From assembly GCF_030247195.1 (NCBI RefSeq), contig NC_080672.1, forward strand, positions 247,737,209-247,801,208: a stretch of 64,000 nucleotides of DNA, read 5' to 3'. Origin of the DNA: Topomyia yanbarensis. Its lineage: Eukaryota; Arthropoda; Insecta; Diptera; Culicidae. Shown in pieces: positions 15,751 through 27,511 of this stretch. Numbering within the stretch: position 1 is the stretch's first letter; the number at the start of each line of letters is the position of its first letter. The notes under the pieces were generated by a model. The model had not been told where the DNA came from. It made no database searches and saw nothing but the letters and a program-made list of their open reading frames with translations. The translations under genes were made by a program, and so were the position numbers.

Positions 15751-16133
15751 GAAATTCTAACTGAAATAACTGAAATCTTGTCGAATTGAAATGTTCAGAT
15801 GAATTATTTTAAAGCATTTGCACAATGTTCTATGCATAATAGTAACGATGAAACGAAACATATAGTATGCCTCTGCATTGACTTTATATCAATGGAAGTA
15901 AAGTTGCAGACTGAATCGACTGATGTCGAGTTGATATGCCAGAGGAATGCATTGATCATATTGCAGTTTAATACGCACTATGATTTGATAGGATGCTCTT
16001 TTCGATGTTGTTCGATCACCTGAAGTAAAAATTGCTGTTGAACTGGGGCTCTTGTGGATTGTGTAAATGTTGTAAAATAATTCATCTGAACATTCCAACT
16101 CGATAAGATTTCAGTTATTTCAGTTCAAATTTC
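15751..16133. mobile_element. 383-bp MITE with ~60-bp TIRs
   Basis: The left end starts GAAATTCTAACTGAAATAAC and the right end is its imperfect reverse complement, with inverted identity for about 60 bp on each side. CATAT lies just outside both ends (15745-15749 and 16134-16138), a possible 5-bp target duplication, though one extra base intervenes on the left. The interior has two overlapping short frames on opposite strands and no known domain. Confidence 0.75.
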
Positions 16134-16139
16134 CATATT

Positions 16140-16671
16140 TAAAAGTCTCCCCCCCCCTCTCCCCCCACTACACCCTATTGCTAAACTATCTATGCCCATG
16201 AAATTTAGCTAGGGCTTTTGAATAATTCATCCAAACATACCAATGTGGTAAATCTAAAGTATATGATGTTATTTTTTATGCTATATAAAATATCATTGGT
16301 ACACCCGCAGTGTTGGTAAAAAAAAAGAATTTTTGGCAATTAATTAGATCTATCGAACTTTGAGCAGCTATAACTTGTTGTAGAAAAATTCTAGCACCAT
16401 GCATTCTTCGGCAAAGTTGTTCAGCATATCCTGGACTACACTTCTATCTAATTGCTGGTATGCTGCAGGAAGAATTGTAGCCTGTAAAGTTGAAAATGAA
16501 AAAAAGTAGGTTTTCCCATACTAATTTCCATACAAATTTCAAACGCAATGCGCTACGCCGGGTCAAATCCAATCGACCCAAAATTTTGCACAGTTGTTTG
16601 GGACCCCAAATGGAACCAAAAAAGTGCTGTGCTGAAAAAACGATCATTTTGCCCCACCCTAGTATACAGTG
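16140..16671. other. repeat-like non-coding sequence
   Basis: A pyrimidine-rich run (CTCCCCCCCCCTCTCCCC-like) lies at 16146-16167. The sequence after it has the texture of an old dispersed repeat, but no ends were identified. No gene was recognised. Confidence 0.3.
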
Positions 16672-16915
16672 AAGACCCGTTTTTATTGGTCACTTGGAGT
16701 ATGTTAGGCTGAAAACATTGGGAGATTGACAAAAACGGGAAACGATGTTTTCCTTTTTTATTGAACTTTAAAATAACTAAAAGTTGCTATTTAGAGAATT
16801 TATTCAAACATTGCTTGTTCTACTTGGGCCCATTAGAGGTATTTTCATATGACAATCATCGAGTCAAGCAGCTGGTAAAATCGGGTTTAAACAAAGTCGG
16901 GTCTTTAAAGCGTGT
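16672..16915. mobile_element. short TIR element with CAGTGAAGACCCG end
   Basis: The left end TACAGTGAAGACCCGTTTTT is matched by a diverged inverted end near 16885-16910 (GTCGGGTCTTTAAA). Related ends occur at 9835 and, more diverged, at 712. TA is present at the left boundary. The right boundary is approximate. Confidence 0.45.
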
Positions 16916-16998
16916 TTTGTATCATATTCGTTTCCGCCGATTTCTATTTCCGGTTGCTAAATTCAGTAAAATTCTCTATAAATTTGCTGGTTTCCAAC

Positions 16999-17166
16999 GG
17001 GGTTTTCGATTGATTGACACCGGTGTAGTGGAATGCACTGAAACTGCACCGTATTTGCACTTTCTAGCAGAAGTGCCGAAAACTGGGTATGTTCCATTGA
17101 CATTTCTGCTAGAAAGTGCAAAACCAGTGCAATCCACTACACCAGTGTCAATCAATCGAAAATCCC
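16999..17166. mobile_element. foldback MITE, copy 1 (168 bp)
   Basis: Almost the whole element is one inverted repeat. It starts GGGGTTTTCGATTGATTGAC, followed by ACCGGTGTAGTGGA, and ends with the reverse complement. A second copy in reversed orientation lies at 19300-19467 and a third, split copy begins at 20655. The 144-codon open frame crossing it is a consequence of the palindrome, not a gene. Confidence 0.9.
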
Positions 17167-18613
17167 AAAAGTCACAATTTTTCAAAGGCCTTTGAAATGC
17201 AACTTCATTTGGTTACCTTAGGAATCCCAAAAATCTACTTTTTGTGGGAATATTCTTCTTAATAATAACGTAACAAAAAGAGCGAGAGAGCTTAGTGGGA
17301 TACCCACAAAAGTTGCCCTGTGCTGCTTTTACTGTATATTCTCAATCATTTCCACTAAGAGAAGGAAAATTGTGCGAGGGTCGAAAAACACACATCGCAC
17401 GATGGGAGTGGGTTTGATACAAATATGGTCTAAGCAAAAACGAACGAGGACAAAGAAAATCTCTTTTCCTGAGGTTTTGCCTTACTAAACTGTTTTTATG
17501 CTTAAGATTGTAAATTCCTTTGAAATCATTCTGGTTGAGCTTACCTCAGTATTCACTTTTTGATGTAAAATCTCGTCCGAGTTAACGTTTAACCTGCGAT
17601 TGCTACAATTACGTCACTGAACACTGAATTTCTACTGTTTACACATTTTATCACCTAGTTATTCTATACACTGACAATGTACAAGATAAACATAATCCAT
17701 AGATTATTTACAAGATACTTGAATTCCTTTCTTCATGAAATGGAATTTTTCCGTCACTTGCGGGTATTTTTTGATCCTACTTTTGTTTCGGTACTCCGTA
17801 GCTCCAACTTGCCCCGGCCACTTTACGGCTCTTTTGCACAAAAGATCATTCCTTTTTCACTTCTCCACACCAGCAAAAAGTGTAACTACTTCGCCATCAT
17901 TTTCTTCGCACACTGACTTTGACATTTCCAATTCTCCAATCGAAACTCGGACGAATCTTTCACAGTGCAAATAAGATGCACAATGAAATCCTGATGCACA
18001 AACTAAAGCCCCGCACTAAATTCAAAAGTTCACAGGTTATTTTTTCTCAATTGGCAAGGAAATTTTTGCACTCGCGACTGATTAGATGAATCAAATTCGC
18101 TAGACTCCGTATCATTAAGCGAGAGAGATTTTGGTGCCTCTTTTTCAATATATATTTGCATCCTCACTGTGTTTCTCTAACATTCGTGTATTCCTCGTAT
18201 ATACTTTACTTGATTTTTTTGTTTTTGAATTTCTCTCTCTTTTTGTTCTGTGTCCGCTTACGAAACAGAAACGACGTACCATAAGCGACAAAATAAAAAT
18301 GCATACGTACACCAATGTATATTGAATACGACATATTCAACATACACCACCAGAAATTTCACAGCGCTTTGAATGTGTTGGTTCATTTTACCATCAATAC
18401 AATATAATATAAAAGGTAGAGATATCTTATGGATAAAAAGCGAGGCATAGTAGCAGTTATTTGAAATTTATTGTATGATTTTAACATCTGTTTTTGCACG
18501 GTTTTGTAGAATAAAACAATTTTTATGTATGAGATGATTTAGATGTATATCTGAGATAATTTAAATAGTTGTTTTGTTTGCTTTCTCATACGATTATTAC
18601 GACAAACTTTGCA
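17167..18613. other. unassigned AT-rich sequence
   Basis: No gene, RNA or element ends were recognised. Short frames at 17677-17974 and 18131-18325 carry no known domain. Confidence 0.4.
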
Positions 18614-19221
18614 CGTGACGAATGAAAATATTTAAAAGTCACGTAGGGTGGGTGCTCCTATAGTTGAGGTGTACCAATAGTTGCAGTAGTGGGTTATACG
18701 CCTAACTAAGGTACCAACCATCAACAAATATTTTTTTATCGATTCATCGCACTAAAATTATGCGACAATAAAACTGTTATCCTTGAAATTTGCTCAAATA
18801 ACTATTGAAAAAAATGATTTTCTTAGAATTTTGAACTCCCTTGCACCTATAGTTGATGTAGCGTACCTATAGTTGCATGTCCCATAAGAAAACAATGGGA
18901 TTTGCAACAATAGGAACCGAAATTAGCGATTGCACCACTATTGGTACATGTGTTCCTATAGTGGTACATGCGGTTTTGAATACATAAATTGGTTATTAAG
19001 CCATCTTTATATTTTTCCTATGAAGTAGGGACTGAAAGCTTTCGTTTAATGTATTAACATTGCCCATAGGTCCATTAATCGATTTTATATCAAAAGTTTT
19101 CCTTAAGCATGCGACTATTGGTACTAAATAAAAACAAACCAAAAAAACGACATACTTTGCACTAATTTTTCAGTACATATTGAAACGTGACGAATGAATA
19201 ATTTTATTTAAAGTCACGTAA
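18614..19221. repeat. repeat block flanked by CGTGACGAATGAA direct repeats
   Basis: A segment containing CGTGACGAATGAA, followed by a TTTAAAAGTCACGTA-type end, occurs at 18616-18652 and again at about 19187-19220, in the same orientation. Between them the words CCTATAGTTG and ACCTATAGTTGCAT recur several times in both orientations. This looks like an insertion with a duplicated flank or an internally repetitive MITE. The ends are not defined precisely. Confidence 0.5.
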
Positions 19222-19299
19222 ATAAAACAATCAATCAGTACATACTACTACAATCAGTACGACAGTTCAACGCTTTTTTGTGAAAAAGGCGATACTTAT

Positions 19300-19467
19300 G
19301 GGATTTTCAATTGATTGACACCGGTGTAGTGGATTGCACTGGTTTTGCACTTTCTAGCAGAAGTGTCAATGGAACATACCCAGTTTTCTGCAATTCTGCT
19401 AGAAAGTGCAAAAACGGTGCAGTTTCAGTGCACTCCACTACACCGGTTTCAATCAATCGAAAACCCC
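19300..19467. mobile_element. foldback MITE, copy 2 (reverse orientation)
   Basis: This is the reverse-oriented counterpart of the element at 16999-17166: it starts GGGATTTTCAATTGATTGAC and ends TCAATCAATCGAAAACCCC. Both halves contain the TGCACTTTCTAGCAGAA motif or its complement. It is non-coding. Confidence 0.9.
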
Positions 19468-19604
19468 ATTACAAATGTAAACATAGGGCATTTTCAATAC
19501 ATGCGATTAGGGCTTCGAAACGCAACAAATTGGCCTAAAGCGGACCCTACACGTGCAGAAATATTGTCAATAAATCGATCATTGATCAATATATTGATCG
19601 TGTA

Positions 19605-19781
19605 AAGCGGACCCTACACGAGACGGAAATATTGTCAATAAATATATTGACAAGACTGCTTCAATCCATCAATCCCATTTAAATTCTACAGAATCAATAT
19701 TTTCAAGATGACCTTACACCATCAATATATTGATCAATATATGATTTATTGTCAATATTTCTGTTCGTGTAGGGTCCGCTT
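19605..19781. mobile_element. AGCGGACCC MITE copy B, nested in copy A
   Basis: This complete unit of about 177 bp starts AGCGGACCCTACACGAGAC and ends GTGTAGGGTCCGCT. It interrupts copy A next to the GATCGTGTAA word, and copy A resumes with AGGGTGTCTTGAAAATATTG. Confidence 0.85.
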
Positions 19782-19832
19782 AAGGGTGTCTTGAAAATAT
19801 TGATCATGTAGAAATCAAATGGGATTGACGTA

Positions 19833-20009
19833 TAGCGGACCCTACACGAGCAGAAATATTGACAATAAATCATATATTGATCAATATATTGATGGTGTAA
19901 GATGATCTTGAAAATATTGATTCTGTTGAATTTAAATGGGATTGATGGATTGAAGTAGTCTTGTCAATATATTTATTGACAATATTCCTGTCTCGTGTAG
20001 GGTCCGCTT
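19833..20009. mobile_element. AGCGGACCC MITE copy C, nested in copy A
   Basis: A second complete unit lies inside copy A, just after GGGATTGACGTA. It has the same ends and is in inverted orientation relative to copy B. Copy A resumes at TTGAAGCAGTCATGACAATA. Confidence 0.85.
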
Positions 20010-20085
20010 ATTGAAGCAGTCATGACAATATTTTTATTGACAATATTTTTATTGACAATATTCTTGTCCCGTGTAGAGTCCGCTT

Positions 20086-20440
20086 AAAGCGGACCCTGCA
20101 CGGGACAAGAATATTGTCAATAAAAATATTGTCAAGACTGCTTCAATAAGCGGACCCTACACGGGACAAGAATATTGTCAATAAAAATATTGACAAGATT
20201 GCATCAATCCGTCAATCCCATTTGATTTCTACATGATCAATATTTTCAAGATACCCTTACACGATCAATATATTGATCAATAATCGATTTATTGTCAATA
20301 TTTCTGCACGTGTAGGGTCCGCTATACGTCAATCCCATTTGATTTCTACATGATCAATATTTTCAAGACACCCTTACACGATCAATATATTGATCAATAA
20401 TCGATTTATTGACAATATTTCTGCACGTGTAGGGTCCGCT
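20086..20440. mobile_element. AGCGGACCC MITE copy D, interrupted by E
   Basis: It abuts copy A directly. The start AAGCGGACCCTGCACGGGAC and the end CGTGTAGGGTCCGCTT belong to one unit split by copy E. Its internal sequence after the interruption (ACGTCAATCCCATTTGATTT) matches the same position in E. Confidence 0.8.
20148..20323. mobile_element. AGCGGACCC MITE copy E, nested in copy D
   Basis: This complete unit of about 175 bp lies within copy D at a TA-containing site after GCTTCAA. It is very similar to D, so the two copies are closely related in age. Confidence 0.85.
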
Positions 20441-20472
20441 TAAGATTTGGGTTTCTGCGATATTGCTTTCAT

Positions 20473-20648
20473 AAGCAGACCCTACACGAGACAGAAATAA
20501 TGTCAATAATGACATTGACAAGACTGCTTCAATCCATTAATCCCATTTAAATTCTACAGAATCAATATTTTCAAAAAGACCTTACACCATCAATATATTG
20601 ATCAATATATGATTTATTGTCAATATTTCTGCTCGTGTAGGGTCCGCT
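20473..20648. mobile_element. AGCGGACCC MITE copy F
   Basis: An intact unit starts AAGCAGACCCTACACGAGAC and ends GTGTAGGGTCCGCT. A 30-bp spacer separates it from copy D. It is most similar to copy B. Another member lies at 47184-47364. Confidence 0.85.
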
Positions 20649-20654
20649 ATAGAG

Positions 20655-21000
20655 TTTTCGATTGAAGGAATTGGTGTAGTTTTCTGCACTGAAATTGCAC
20701 TTTTCTTGCAGAAGTGTTGTCAAAACACCGACACAATAGGTTTGTTCCAGTACACGGAAGTCACTTCGGAGTAAACAGGAGCAAAAACTCTTTGCTCCTT
20801 TTTACTCCGGTTTGCTTCCTGAAGAAGAAAAAAGAGAAGAAGAGAGTACAGGAACGATTTTCTCCGGAGTACTTCCAGTTTCTCCTGGTACTGGAACAGA
20901 CCTAATGTTCCATTGATTTGCACTGCAATAAAAAGTGCATTTTCCGGGCAGAGATTTGGCACCGAAAATTTTGTCGCTGGAGCCAGTGCACTCACTAACA
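20655..21000. mobile_element. foldback MITE, copy 3 (split and diverged)
   Basis: The left half (GAGTTTTCGATTGAAGGAAT, then a TGCACTTTTCTTGCAGAAGTG motif) is related to the foldback MITEs at 16999 and 19300. It is interrupted at 20737 by the TA-target MITE described next. A diverged right part follows at 20905, with AAAAAGTGCATTTTCC and CCAGTGCACTCACTA. The right boundary is uncertain. Confidence 0.5.
20739..20902. mobile_element. 164-bp MITE with TA duplication
   Basis: The ends are GGTTTGTTCCAGTAC and GTACTGGAACAGACC, with TA directly outside both (20737-20738 and 20903-20904). The centre is rich in AAGAAGAAAAAAGAG on one strand, and CGGAGT words recur on both sides. A single related end (AGGTTTGTTCCAGTAC) occurs at about 37539. 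Confidence 0.85.
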
Positions 21001-21322
21001 CCAACAAAGCAAACGTCAAAACAACCCAGATATGGCCGCTAACAGATGGTCCTGCTGACATTCTCATGAGGATGATTGAAAAATTATACGTAATGAACGC
21101 ATTTTTTCAAAAATTCATATCACTTGACAGAATTAACCAATCTGGATGGTTTATACGACAAAAGAATTGAGTATTATTGTAGTTCATGGTAATTAAGACT
21201 GAACTACTGTGATTTAAGACACCGGAGTTATTCCGAATTGCATTGGAGTAAGACGGTTTTACTATTTAAATTTCATTTTATTAATAACATGGATTTGTTT
21301 TAAGGTCAGTCTTTAAACTATA

Positions 21323-21361
21323 TCAAAACTTGTAGAATTTATTAAATTCTACAAGTTTTGA
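21323..21361. repeat. perfect 19-bp palindrome with 1-bp spacer
   Basis: TCAAAACTTGTAGAATTTA is followed one base later by its exact reverse complement. This could form a cruciform or hairpin and may be the remnant of a small foldback element. No terminator or regulatory role can be inferred. Confidence 0.85.
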
Positions 21362-21549
21362 AATACATACCAAAGGTTGAAAATCACCATCGCATACAGG
21401 TTCGCATGCGTGAGTCACCATTGTATCCAAGTTTGCACACAAGTCCCGTATACCGATTACTGGTCGATCGAAGCGCCGGCCAGTGGCAAGTTGCAACTAG
21501 TTGTCATTTTAAAGCGACAGTTTTATTTCTAACACAGGTTGAAAATTTT

Positions 21550-23040
21550 ACTTGTATGTCAGTTCTCAGTGGCATAACGTTAACTGGACTCTCTTACAGT
21601 ATACGCACCACATGTACAGCTCACTGTGATCTGCCATGTTTTATTAGCCTTCCGATGTTACTATGTTAGTATACTTGGTAGAGCTCATGGTTCATCTATC
21701 TGTAGCATGTTCAAATTTCTACTATGCTGCCAAGTATTGAACGCAAAATTCTTCACTCAAACACACCGAGTACTTGACAGCCTGCTTCTTTCAGTGCCCA
21801 TGCCACATGACCGTAAAGAGTAACAGGGAGTATCAGCGATTTGTATAGAGCATGTTTTGTGTACCTCTGTGGATTACGAGACTTTAGCTAATTACGCAAA
21901 CCATAGAAAGTCCTATTCGCAGCTAGAACACACCTGTTCATATCGCGATTTCTAAGGTATATAAAATCGTTTACAAACTCATACTGTAACCAATCGATTT
22001 CCGAAACCAACACCGTTCAAACTACTCAACACTCTACTAGCAACTATGTAGTGATGGGAATTTTGCAAAATCAAATCGATTTTGTTACATCGCTTCGCTT
22101 CAATGGGAATTTTGATAGAAAAATCTGTTTTAACAGATTGATTTTTTTGAGTTAATAAAATCGATGTTGTCAAACAACGAGTCGGGAAAGTTGGATACAA
22201 ATAATCAATTTTTTCAAGGTAAATATCAATTTTGAGAAAATCGTTTTAATATTGCCTGTTTCTACTGCCATGCACTTTGTCTTGTCAAATTTTGGTCAAT
22301 CCGATGCTCCTCCACTGCTCTACGATCTACGCCATCATCTAACGTCACAATCGAGTCAGATGACTCTCCGGCTTTTTCGATACTTGATTTTTACCCATCT
22401 AGCGTCATTCGTGCAATATTCTGCTTCGTTCCACTAAATCGTACACCTCCTTGAAGTCCAAAAAAGATTATGAGTTCGCAAGTCGCATTCCCGGAAATTA
22501 TTTGATTCGTCGATGATCGATCTTTTCAGAATCTACTTTTGTATACGCCCACAAAGGATCTAGCTAACGGGTGCAGCCTACAAATCATTATACGTGAAAG
22601 TACCGCATAGACGACATTAGGCCTCGACACTTATTACACTAGTTTGCGGTGCTTATTAGATTGGATTTGATTAGATAGGTTATATGAGGCCACCCAACCA
22701 AAGCCATTTCTTTTTCCAACCATCTCTCAGTACAGCCGGTCACTTCCGACTTTCAGAAGTTCAGCAGGGATTCCGTCCTTCCGAGCGGCCTTGCCGTTTT
22801 TTAACTCTCTAATAACCTTTCTCACTTCATCTAGCGTGAGTAGATGCACAGCTTGGCCATCATTTATAATCCCCATTATGTTTGTGACTTATCCACTCGT
22901 GTGCCCGTTCAATAGCAACTCAAAATGCTCCTTCCACATGGTAACCGCTTCTGTACGAGCTGTGAACCGATTCCCATCCCGCTGCAATGTCTCAGGGTCC
23001 ACCATGGTGATTGATTGTTTGATCTGTTATGTAGAATTAG
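21550..23040 (-). pseudogene. RTE-type LINE reverse transcriptase, heavily decayed
   Basis: Reading the minus strand from 23040 downward gives, in the usual order of RTE/BovB-clade proteins, RT block 0/1 (ELKNGKAARKDGIPAELLK, about 22743-22830), a mid-RT stretch (RMTLDG...KSSIEKAGE, about 22350-22420), the C-terminal VLAANRTFYGLRN and LYKSLILPVTLYGH segments (about 21790-21920) and MNHELYQVY near 21690. RTE proteins copy their own RNA into DNA at a nicked target. Multiple stops and frameshifts, together with the loss of the endonuclease half and of several RT blocks, show it is dead. A short plus-strand frame at 22791-23078 is a shadow. Confidence 0.75.
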
Positions 23041-23376
23041 AGACGAGCGTCCTCTTTATATCGAATTCCTTAAACTGACATCTTGCAGAAAAAAAATCAA
23101 AGTTTTTTCACGGATTGGACCGTTATCCATATATAATAGTTCTTTGACGAAACTAAACCTTCGATATTTACGGATTTGAAATTATATGATCTTGAGGGTA
23201 GTTCGTAACTCCTACATTATGTATTACACTTATGGACCAATCCAATATTGAATCCCATAAACCTCAAAGAGTGTATACAAAATTCAAAGACTATTAACCT
23301 ATCACGCTCATTGATCTTAAGTCCTTTATTTTTGGGAGTTCTTCGATGATCATGAAGGACCTGTGACATTTCGTCG
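23041..23376. other. unassigned AT-rich sequence
   Basis: No coding, RNA or repeat signal was recognised. Confidence 0.4.
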
Positions 23377-24136
23377 CTGTTGTGCTATCTTATGACAAGC
23401 GCATTTTAGCACATTTCGAGAAAAACGATTTTTAAAGTTTGAGATTGAATATCTTGAAAATTATAAATGATATAAACAATCCAAAGAAGACAATTGATGC
23501 TTCTATCTATTCTGCATTAATCTCTCGAATATTACGAAGATCGGTTGACTATGTTGCGAGTTTTTACTATGAATGTAAACAAAAGTCGCACTCACACGTG
23601 TGATAGGCGTGTATTGATGACAAAATTTATATGAAGTGTCATAATCGTGCATGGAAAATTTTCCATAGAAAAAAATCATCAATTTTTAACTTTTATTCAT
23701 ATCTTTGCGTTCATATGGTCTATAAACGATCGGTGAAATGCATTTTGAAGGAAATGTGTCAGAAAATCTCGAAAACATTGTTATTTTTGATTACAGTGTT
23801 GCCAAATATGCTTTATTTCCAGTTTAAAACTAAAACTGTGTTTTTCTCACAACTCGTGTAATTTTCTTTTGAAAATGTTTATGCCATTGCGTTCCTCAGA
23901 CATTTTCACACATAAAAACATCTAAAACTTCAATATAACTTGAGCAAATCTCTAGACACAGTGATTTGAAGCAAAAAACTCACTATTTCTCATCATGTTT
24001 CTCGCTATATCCAAGTAACCAAGTAGAATTTCAAAATTCTGAAAACGCCACTTTGTAGAGATTTTTCAAACAAGTAATGTGGCATATCTAACTTAGTTTA
24101 CCCCAAAATGGCGTTTGTCATAAGATAGCACAACAG
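23377..24136. mobile_element. 760-bp non-autonomous TIR element
   Basis: The left end CTGTTGTGCTATCTTATGAC is repeated exactly inverted at the right end (GTCATAAGATAGCACAACAG). The interior is AT-rich with no transposase. No convincing target duplication is visible in the flanks, so the superfamily is open. Confidence 0.8.
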
Positions 24137-26883
24137 CTACGATTTGTTAATATCAACACTACATTGCACTTGGTATCATTAACCTAAAGGAGTATGCAGA
24201 GAATTAACAAGAATGGTCAGAATCGGACCATGGTTGGATATCTTAGACCTTTGGTTGACTTACTTGGGACTATTCATACACAATCTAGTATGAGAAAAAC
24301 TACCTGATGAAAACATGAGTTCAAAATATCAAGAAAATATGTTGCAGATAATCGGTTATGGATTAACTAAGAAAGCCTAAAAAAATGGCCATCAATGAAA
24401 ACGAAAAAAAAATAATATTTTCGCCCTGTCGGGTAGCAACTTCACCAAAGACACCAGCAATCTTCATTATCAGGCTCTCGGAATACAATAACTAAAAAAG
24501 CCTTGGTGAGCTGCTCAAGAACTTTATCGGAAACAGTATCTTACAAAATAGTCTGATAACCAAACGTGCACTTAACAATTGTACCTTCACTAGCGCCGCA
24601 TAGTGAGAGTTTCCTAGTCTTCTAAACTAGACTAACTTTCGGACTGTCCTTAGCCTCCAGAAGAACTTTGCCGAAGACATCAGCATTCTTATCTAGATAT
24701 TAAAATCCAAAAAAATGAAAGAAATGGCATGTTCACTAGCACCGCCTGGCTCATGAAATCCGAATGAATCTTCATATCATCGATCAACCTTTCATCCCCA
24801 AGAACTTTACTGAGAACAACATCTACCAAAACTGTAAGACCTTTGAGATAGAATATAATCTTTCATATAATATGCTATGCTATTATGCACTTTATCGCAG
24901 CCTATTGGACGAATCCAGAAATAGATTTTTTTTGTGCTTTCCGTGATTTTAAGTATGTCTAGATGAAGACAAAGTGATTGTGCTGTTCGGAATGGTTTTT
25001 CTGGTTCTGGGCTTGAAGTGATGTGGTGCTTCAGCCATCTTTTGGCTCTCATGCAAGATGCATTATTGTTTACATCGTGGTGTGTGTCTAGAAACAGCAA
25101 CTCAATGGAGATAGTGTTTTAAGTTTAAAATAGTATAAAGTAGCAGCGTCTGGACCCAAGGGATTTTCCCAGTTTGTGTACTGTCCATGTGTTATTACGT
25201 TTCTGAATACGTGCCAGTTATGTGTACAGGCGGTAAATCAGGGACAATTTCGCTCAAAAACCACTGAGTTGTACATCAGTAATATATGTTAGTGCAAGTG
25301 ATTTCGTTAGGACTTATTCACACATATTCCGTGTGTTTACTCGTTAAAGTCCGAAGATTTGCGGTGCTCGTGATAGTGTTGGCTGAGACAATGCGAGGAG
25401 TGATACTACCACAAATGGAGGAAAAATTATAACATGAACCCGGTGAGGACATTCTGATTTGTTGCTTATGTTCTATATTTGAATACTTTTTTCAATGTGT
25501 CCGGTCTGAAAGGGAGAGCCTCTCTTTGTTTACTTTCTCTTCCGCGAATTATTCGGTCACCTTTCTGAGTTCCCTTCAACTGTATGCATAATAAGCTAGT
25601 AAAACCTTGGTCTTTCGAAACATACTGATAAATGCTTAAAAAGTTTTATGGTTTCGTAGTAGTAATCGAAGGAGAAGGCGAAGGAAGAGGGCTCTGGTTT
25701 GCAGATTGGACCTAATGAAATGTCTTCATTTTTAGTTTGTTATTTTTACTATTTATCCTACGACAATGCGAGTGTGCGTTGGAATTCGTTGACGAGCTGA
25801 AATTGGATTGCGTATAGAGTACTTGACAATCTGTAACTGTATTAGTGTGTTCGACGATTTGTTTTCCTCCACCTGTCATAGATGGAGAAAAACAAAACGA
25901 AAATAACTTTTCAGTCGGATTAATTTCATGATAGAACCAACCGGCATTGTAAGTCTTCGGAATGACTTTTATAGCGACAAAGCGTATTTCAGCACCAATA
26001 TAAATACTTTATGTGAGCTATTTCAAATGTTTAAATTGGCTGATAGTTTAACATATGACAGCTGGAGGAAAACAAACCACCCAAGTGGTGTGTGTGTGTG
26101 AAATGATTTGCATAGAACTCTATTGTTCTGTTTGTTAAAGAGGGGAAGGGTAAAGATTGTAAGCAAGTTGCTATATCAACTTTGTTTTGACCCATTGGCA
26201 ACAGTGGCATCAAGTTGTGATTCCGTTTTTCTCTTCCAGTGTTCTCGCGGTGAGCAACAGATCGCAATGTTGTATATATAGGTGTGGCAGCACACACGGT
26301 TTGCTAGTGGCGGCAACCAAAAATATGTAAACAATCCAGAAGCACAGCGGGTCGACGTCATAGCGTTCACATGATTCAATGGAAGCGGATCAACCGGTAT
26401 GACGAAAGCAAGTCGATTTATTCTGTGATCACTCACACCACTCATGTAAGATTCATCTTACGAACACCAACGTGCCATCTTCGCCATACCTGTATATACC
26501 ACATTGAACCGATCGATGTATTGATACCCTGTCAAAAAATGCGGACGAACATGGTCAGGCGATTTAAAAAGTTTGACGTTCGACTCAACTCGCCTGTGAT
26601 AATTGCCCCTAGGAACAAATGCAATTTGCGAATGCGATTTGAAGGCAATTTCAATACTTAGACAAATTTTCTGGCGGCTGAAATGAACTTGGTTGTTTTT
26701 TGCGTTTTTCAAACATGGCGGTTCATGTTTGGCTTAAGTTCAAAATTGTTTTTTTTAACAATTGGCGTGTTCTCGCTTGTATTTTGTTTGTTTAGTGCAC
26801 TTAATTTAGACAACGAATGTGGAAAACTGTGGAATCGTGTGTAAGTATAGTGGAACAAGATCTCTGAGTCTAAATGAAAGTCA
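24137..26883. other. unassigned sequence
   Basis: Only short frames are present. A GTGTGTGTGTG run lies near 26089. The stretch 25140-25440 has mixed composition and could be non-coding host sequence, but no exon can be supported. Confidence 0.35.
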
Positions 26884-26977
26884 GATTGTGGCTAGGGGCA
26901 GATCACTTGTGATGCATTTTTAAAAATCAGCGAAATTAAATGCATTTATTTCCATCAAAATAGAAATTCATAATGTA

Positions 26978-27034
26978 TTTTGCGTTGCGTGCAATGTTTT
27001 TGTGTTGCGTGCAATGTTGTTTGCGTTGCGTGTA
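26978..27034 (+). repeat. three tandem GCGTTGCGTG-type units
   Basis: TTGCGTTGCGTGCAATGTT and two diverged copies follow each other near the left end of the gene-capturing element. Their subterminal position makes a transposase-binding role conceivable, but no equivalent array is seen at the other end. Confidence 0.6.
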
Positions 27035-27511
27035 AGACGTCAAAACCAACGACACGACCTGAAACTTCATGAAATTTTCTGAAGAAAAAGTGTCCGAGTA
27101 GTTTACCGTCAGTTACCAGTTCATTGAGTCACCCCTCGAAGCGGCAAAAAAAATATTTTTTCAGCAGCACTTCTTTGTTTATTTGATCTTCTGTTGCTGT
27201 TTAGCAACCATATTATGTTTACAACATAAATAGTTCGTAGAAAAAAAGTTTGGAGCCCAAAAATTAGGTGCAAAGCATCCTCTAGAAAAAAAATTGCCAT
27301 ACTACAGTAGCTGGGTATTTCCTAGCAGCGAAATTGCGTCTCGAACGTTGTTTTTGTGCCTAGAATTTTTCAGTGAGTTGAAAAACAGTTAACTTTGAAA
27401 GGTGACAAAATGAGAAAGTACTTGCCACCAATTCGATCATTTGCGACATCGAAGGTACTGCATCTTCCGTCAGCTTCGTAACGGATGTTCTGTATCCCCT
27501 CGTGCTGAAAA

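Larger units (their letters stand above)
19538..20085. mobile_element. AGCGGACCC MITE copy A, interrupted twice
   Basis: The ends are AAGCGGACCCTACACG and its inverse (CGTGTAGAGTCCGCTT). The copy is split by copy B (19605-19781) and copy C (19833-20009). Removing both leaves a continuous unit of about 190 bp that matches the family layout: an end, an ATTGATCAATATATTGATC core, a GGGATTGACG segment and the opposite end. Confidence 0.8.

Noticed and set aside
16761..17195. 144-codon plus-strand frame as a gene
   Set aside because: Its second half is the translated foldback MITE at 16999-17166, and the first half shows no domain.
19538..20648. CRISPR-like look: repeated ~20-30-bp words at intervals
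   Set aside because: The words are the ends and cores of MITEs with inverted orientation and unequal spacing, in a eukaryotic genome. There are no uniform repeats and spacers and no cas genes.
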